Assembly: GCA_907165065.1 (NCBI GenBank)
Contig: OU015532.1
Location: 44,804,839 to 44,868,838, forward strand
Length of the DNA: 64,000 nucleotides
Reading direction: 5' to 3'
Source: Caprimulgus europaeus
Taxonomy: Eukaryota > Chordata > Aves > Caprimulgiformes > Caprimulgidae
In this document: positions 58,518 to 64,000 of the stretch, one piece after another
Layout: each line of letters opens with the position of its first letter
Numbering within the stretch: position 1 is the first letter of the stretch
Notes under the pieces: generated by a model
What the model saw: the letters and a program-made list of their open reading frames with translations, nothing else
What the model was told of the DNA's origin: nothing
The model's database searches: none
Position numbers and translations under genes: made by a program

Positions 58518-59448
58518 ACTAGCTATCAACTAACGGCAAACAAACACATCTCACCATGAGCAAACAGAAGCTCCAGGCCCTTGCTCCCCTCTGCCTCCTT
58601 CGCCTGCAAATTGTAGAGGAAAGAAAGAAGCCAAATTGGCCATCGCTCAATTTCCTGATCTGGGAAATATCAGCTATGTTCTGATTTGATGTTGTCATAA
58701 CATTTCTCTGTGTGAGAAGCAATGTTTGTGGAGGGACTTTTAGGATTTACTGAAAATGCTTGGAAGTTGCAGGGGGTTTGTTTTGGTGCAAAATTTTAAT
58801 ATATTTGTGGGAGTGACAATGGATCAAAACCTTCCTTTTTTTGGCCAGCTTCTGGTGGACAAAGAGGTAGGATGTGAGTATGGGCTGAGTGGAGAGCTGC
58901 TGTAACTCAGCACAGGAAAGGGAATCTGATAGATGTCCATAAAGCCAAACAGATGGAAATACAGCTTATACCAAACCTGTGTGAGCAGAAGGCAGGGACC
59001 AATCTGGGAAAGGATGGGGAAGATCCAGGAGTAGCACTAGCTGATAAACTGTGTTTAGTGCCCTTTAGAGTATTTAATGAGCCCTAATGAAGATTCACAA
59101 CAGCTTTCTCCAAGGATAGCTACAAGTGCTGTCCTACAGAGATGTCTTGTTCTGCCTGAAATAACCCCCTGCTGTAAAAGTGCACATATCTATAGAACAA
59201 ACAAAGCAGGGAAACGCAGCCCAGCCAGCAGGAAATCCTCAGAGGCATCAAGGGAAGCGAGCTGCGCTAGTGGGACTGTTCATGTGTTCTGTCACCGAGT
59301 TCAAGGGACAATGTAACCCAAAGGTTGACAGGGAAAGGCAATGATATCCTTCAGATAAGCACTGCTGGTGAGACAGAGTTATGTGAGTGATGTTTCAGAA
59401 ACCACAGAGAAACTTTGCTTCTTTTCTCCTGTTCCTCGTTCCAGTTTT
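58518..59448. other. Unique sequence, no gene seen
   Basis: No recognised repeat or coding signature. Confidence 0.5.
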
Positions 59449-59676
59449 CATAGAAACACAGAATCATTAAGGTTAGAAAAGACCTCTAAGATCATCAAGT
59501 CCAATCATCAACCCAACAACATCATGCCTACTAAGCCATGTCCTCAAGTGCCATGTCTACATGATTTTTCAGCACATCCAGGGATGGTGACTCCACCACT
59601 TCCCTGGGCAGCCTGGTCCAGTGCTTGACCACTCTTTCAGTAAAGAAATTTTTCCTGATGTTCAATCTCAACCTTG
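59449..59676 (-). mobile_element. CR1 LINE 3' end
   Basis: It begins 'tcatagaaacacagaatc' and 'ggttagaaaagacctctaag', and ends near 'cctgatgttcaatctcaacc'. Confidence 0.92.
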
Positions 59677-60689
59677 GCTATCAAGTACAATGTGTCACTA
59701 GTGGGTTGGAAAAGCCCTCAGGGGATCTGTCTCTCCTGGAGGTGCCCTTGGTGGCAGGGTGTCTGCCTGCTCTGGGAACACCGCTGTCAGCCAGGGCAGG
59801 CAGAGCAGGGCAGTCCCTTCCTGCCCCTACTTCCCATTGCACTGACCATGGAGGTGACAGCTGGAGAGCCTGAAGCCCCCAACACCCACAGTCTGGACCT
59901 TCTCAAGTCCACCTGATGACAACAGGGAAGAAGGAGGTGCATGCTTTTTCTCTTCCTAAGCCATCCTGCTCTGGTGCTTCTCCTTCAGCTCTGGGTTCAT
60001 AGGCAGGTTAGCTTTTTCTCCTGGTTGATCTTCTTCAGCTAGTTTCCATTTCAGTCAGCCTTGTCACAGTCTTCTCTTTGTTCCCTTTTGCACATGGAAG
60101 AGTTTTTCCAGAGGATCCCATTGTCTGTCAGGTATGGCTGCCATTGCCTGGATGGCTACACCAACAGCACATGGTGGAGGCATTTTCTGGACAGTAATCC
60201 AAGCACTTCAGGCAAAGATGTCCAGGAGCACAAAGATCAGGGAAAAATATTGCAAGTTTCTCCTCACACATCTTCTCTGCAGATTTTACCCATATCCAGC
60301 TGTTATTCACCTTCTAGCATTGTCAAAAATAATGTAGCCTTGTGTCATCCCTGGAACAGGGCAGGCGTGTTATTGTCCTGACACCACACTTCCAGAGCTA
60401 ATATATGGCCTTCAGGTAAATAGCAAAGAAACAAATCTCAGATGTTCCACACAACAGCTCTCAAACAGTGGCACAAGATACCCATGGGTCACAGGTACTC
60501 TCACAATTGCAAATTAGGGAAGCAGACCCGCAGGGGAAGATCAACATCCTCCTCCTGCTGTGTTTTGCCAACTGAGCTTCCACATCAAGTGATGTGTGAA
60601 CAGCTCTTCCCAAATCACAGAAGACAATGTGTGGTTGAGCTGAAGCAGACAGGTTGGAGGGCACTGGCAGGCTGCCGTGCATGATGCAC
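59677..60689. other. Unique sequence, no gene seen
   Basis: Mixed composition. Short open frames on both strands lack any signature. Confidence 0.5.
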
Positions 60690-60983
60690 AAGGAAAGGCT
60701 GAAGGAGCTGGGATGAGAAGGCTGAGGGGATTCCTTACTGTTGACTTCAGCTACTTCATGGGGCAAGACAGAGCCAGGCTCCTCTCAGGGTAGGGAAGGG
60801 ATAAGAGGCAATGAAGACAATTTGCAAAAAGGGCAATTTTGGCTGCATGTAAGGAAAAACATCCTTCCCTGTAAAAGTGGTCGTGCACTAGAAGAGGTGC
60901 CCAGGGAGGCTGAGATATCTCCACTCTTGGAGAAACTCAAAGCTCAGCTGGACACAGCCCTGAGTAGCCTGATCTCACTGTGA
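60690..60983 (+). mobile_element. Diverged CR1 LINE, ORF2 tail, lacking its 3' end
   Basis: The plus-strand text 'aaggctgaaggagctgggat' and the frame fragments 'LHVRKNILPCKSGRALEEVP' and 'LEKLKAQLDTALSSL' align in order with the CR1 ORF2 C-terminus. The terminal 3' tail is absent and divergence is high, so this is an older copy. Confidence 0.7.
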
Positions 60984-63785
60984 AGACAGTTGTACCTTCA
61001 CAAGAAGTTCAGCTCAGACCACCTCCCACCAACAAAAAACATCCTGTGAGATCCATTGAGGCAAAGAAAGACAACGTAGAGCCTGGACTGGAGTGAAGCC
61101 AGTGACCTCGATGGCAAAAACTCCATCTTCTCATTCTGGGCTCATTAGCTCTCCAGGCCTACAAGAGCAATATTATGATCTAAGTTCACCGTCAAAATAA
61201 TCTCAAAATCAAACAAGTTTTTAAAAAAAATCCCTCAGGAGGGACTAAAACCAGACATTAAGACATCCTTGTTGATCTTCCTGTGGTCATAGTTCCAGTG
61301 ATAATGGAGAAACCTGAAAATATCCAAAAAAGACAACTTGAATTACTCTCCCAGGAGTCAGTCTGATGTTTGTGGAAAATCTTAAAATAAAATTTAGCTG
61401 CAGATGTGAAGCGTGGAGGAGAGGACAATTTGTTAAATCTGGTGATGACCCCTGGCACTAGACATAGGTGCTGTGGGAAATGATCCTTTCTCAAATTCTT
61501 GTTGCAGATCAGTCCCTTGGGCAGAGAATATTTGAGGGGTTCCCCTGTTGATTAATCATTTGCAGTGCCTCACCCTCAGGCCACCTCTAAAGGGACAGAC
61601 AGGAGAAGAGGAAAGGATCTTGTCCTGCTTTATGCAGGAAGCTCAAAACTTAATATTGCTTATGGAACATATTTTTGCCTTTCTGAGGAAACATTTCCCA
61701 GCCAAATGCTTTTCATTTCTTCAACACAATTAAAGGAAAAGGAAGAGGTGGGCTTGGTTTGATCAAAATAGACAGCAGATGCTGGAGGAGAAGGATGGGA
61801 AAGGTTGTCATCTGGAGCAAAGGGGAGAGACTCTCCTGTCGTGGGCACAGCTGGAAAGGGCTGTGGGTCCACAACCTTTCTGTCCAAGCCTGGAGCCACA
61901 CCAGCTTTTCATGTGGAGGGGGACAGGTTACACGTAGCTCTCACAGGGAGGGAAAAATCATTTCAAAGCCCCAGGGATGAAAGGGATGGAGACAAAATGA
62001 AGCTATTCCCCACAAGAGAATTGACAATATCCAGGGTCCCTTCTTACAATTATACCACCCACCTTCTGTGTGGCTCCAGAGGCATTCTCTCTCTACTTCA
62101 GTATATTTTCTTCTTGATTGTAATTTCTCCTGCAGGCATTCAAGATATTCTGTGCAAGTGTAGGAAATGGCAGGTCTTGACTTAAATGGCTTGGAGTCTC
62201 TGAAATAGAGGACAGGAGACGAAATAATGTGGTGACCAGCACGTAGTCAGGCAGTACTGCAGCTAGGCACAGAACTCAGCTCTCAGGAGTCACAGTGCAA
62301 AGCCATACACCCCAAAACAGGTCACCCTACTTCAGGCTTCCTGATATACAGCTCCTGTGTCAAAGAACATGTTCTTGTCCCCAGAAACACGCCAGGTTAG
62401 ACAAGGTTGTTAAAAAAAAAACCAACCCAGCCACAGCAAACAAGAGCAAAAATCCCCACTTCACTGGAAAAACACCCATGGTCAGAGAGCACTTGGTTAA
62501 AATTTTTCTGTGGCGTTCTTTCCTAACAGAACAGAAGTGGCATAACTCAGTGGAGATCTCCTTGTCTTGTACAACTGAAGGAACCACAAAAACTCCTTCA
62601 AAACTTGAATAACAGATAAATTCCTGTCACAGAACTCCTAGGCAGTAGCCCTCAATGGGGATTGTGTTGGCCATTGCTAAGCTTGCAGAGGCAGGCATGT
62701 AGCAACCTGGGCTTCGTGTGACAAGGGACACAGAGAAGAAATTGTCCTCACCTTGTTAGTATGACCATGTTAATGAATAACCTAGAATGGCCATGTTTTG
62801 TGTGCTGTTCTTCTCTTTGACCTCCAGTGCATTACATCCATGTGTGTTCATGCTCCCACATGTTCATCTCCAGCGATTGTCCCCAGACACTCTCTCATCC
62901 CACCAAATGATCTAAGCCAAACTTAGGAAAAAAAGGAAAAAAACCCCCACAAAAATCCCCAAAACAAACATTTTCCAAGCAAGTACACACTGAAGCATCC
63001 CAGCACAAAGAAAGCATTCCTGCAAAGGGCAGATGTGACAAGTTCTCTTTATTCAGTGCCATTATATGAAATTATTTCTAAAGGACAGCTTTGCACTCTA
63101 TAGTGGGAAAATAAACACAAACGTTAGCAGAGTCAGTCTTGATGAGTCTCCTAGGACCTCTGGGTTTGTCATTACCATGGTTGATACCAGGGAGAGGGAG
63201 AGAAAGGGAGAATTCACCATTCTTCCTCCTGCTGTTCAGAGAAAAAAAATGAATCAAAGCCTGGTTCTGCTGAAAGCAGTGTGTGTCACAGGCAAGAAAG
63301 GCCAGCTCTTAGGCATGTCCTTTGTTAAAACTTGAGCAGAAACCTCAAATCACAGAAAATAAATGATCTCAAACCTGAGTGAGGACAAATTTTCTGTTCT
63401 AACAAAGAGAAAAAAAGAGGCAAGAACTTAGACATCTTCTTTTCTGACTTACCAGCCTGACTTCATTTATATGGAGATGAGTATAAGCCACAGATATTCC
63501 CAGCACTCCCTCACTCCTACTCTGACATCTCGTAAACTCCACATTTTCACACCAGCATCTGCTGAAGGCAGCTCAAATTTCCAGTTCTGCACTTCCAACC
63601 AAGCTAGTGAAAAATGTTGGGGTGTTTTTTTGGTAATAGTTTGGTTAGCAGGGAGGTAAAAAGCCTCAAGAAGTCTACAAAGACAGACTGGCATCTCGGT
63701 GGCTGTGCCCCCGGACCCTCCCCTGCTCTCTGCGATGGTGATGGGAGGTGGATGCAGCCCCCCAAGATGGTTTGTGCATTTTTTA
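60984..63785. other. Unique sequence (2.8 kb), no gene seen
   Basis: A and C runs lie near 62410-62425 and 62925-62970. No transposon, splice-bounded frame or RNA gene was recognised. Confidence 0.5.
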
Positions 63786-63923
63786 AATCACAGAATCACC
63801 AAATGGTTTGGGTTGGAAGGGACCTTAAAGATCATCCAGTTCCAGCCCCTCTGCCATCAGCAGGGACACCTTCCACTAGACTAGGTTGCTCAAAGCCTCA
63901 TCCAACCTGGCCTTGAACACTTC
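63786..63923 (-). mobile_element. CR1 LINE 3' end, short
   Basis: It begins 'aatcacagaatcaccaaatg', 'gttggaagggaccttaaag' and stops after 'ccttgaacacttc'. The remaining bases to the window end are not recognised. Same subfamily as 8664 and 14092. Confidence 0.92.
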
Positions 63924-64000
63924 AGTGTCCTCAAACAATTCCAACAAGTTCCTGTAGTCCAATGAGCTCCAGATCCCTCTCTCAAGCTCCTTCATCCAGT

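Noticed and set aside
1..64000. Bacterial or phage-type gene cluster, CRISPR array or tRNA/rRNA genes
   Set aside because: The long non-coding stretches, LINE and LTR content are vertebrate. No regular spaced repeats of CRISPR type, no cloverleaf with an intact T-loop word and no ribosomal RNA text were seen.

Overview
The window looks like a piece of avian nuclear genome with no convincing protein-coding exon, RNA gene or CRISPR array. The bird assignment rests on about two dozen CR1 LINE fragments whose 3' ends carry the terminal string typical of avian CR1 (a tract like GATTCTATGA just after a conserved 'ggttggaagggacctt' block), and on several copies of one avian ERVL-like LTR family. No lineage within birds can be assigned from this alone. 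The low gene content suggests a gene desert or the inside of a very large intron.

Layout: 1-1194 is AT-rich unique sequence. 1195-2158 is an inverted pair of LTR 3' parts around a 450-base spacer, followed by a CR1 piece. 2306-15 kb is unique sequence with CR1 copies at 5991, 8664, 9626, 10779, 12150 and 14092. 16-27 kb holds solo LTRs at 16481 (+), 21257 (-) and 26351 (+), CR1 copies, and a 427-base pure-purine pentanucleotide tract at 22787-23213. 27-33.1 kb is the longest stretch without a recognised transposon and contains a tiny CpG cluster at 28601-28662. A perfect (GGAGA)44 array lies at 33126-33345. 33.7-38.7 kb is unique. 38.7-54.3 kb is dense in CR1 and solo LTRs (40436 -, 42686 + truncated, 48742 -, 50030 +) and contains a perfect (ATTTT)20 array at 41991-42090. 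54.3-64 kb is unique sequence with scattered CR1 3' ends.

The best-supported new detail concerns the LTR family. Five near-complete copies of 597-644 bases each sit between 5-base flanks that agree at 4 of 5 positions, which supports 5-base target-site duplications. No internal ERV sequence was recognised beside any copy, so they read as solo LTRs. Four full copies and one fragment carry a POU octamer (ATTTGCAT) just before an AT-rich block, and two copies share a variant (ATTGGCAT) plus a second diagnostic base, so at least two sub-lineages are present.

Remnants of the CR1 ORF2 C-terminus are readable in several copies, once as a 147-codon open frame. Several AT-rich unique blocks rich in homeodomain-like words look like candidate conserved non-coding elements, but that cannot be shown without alignment. 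I found no evidence of a novel multi-gene system.
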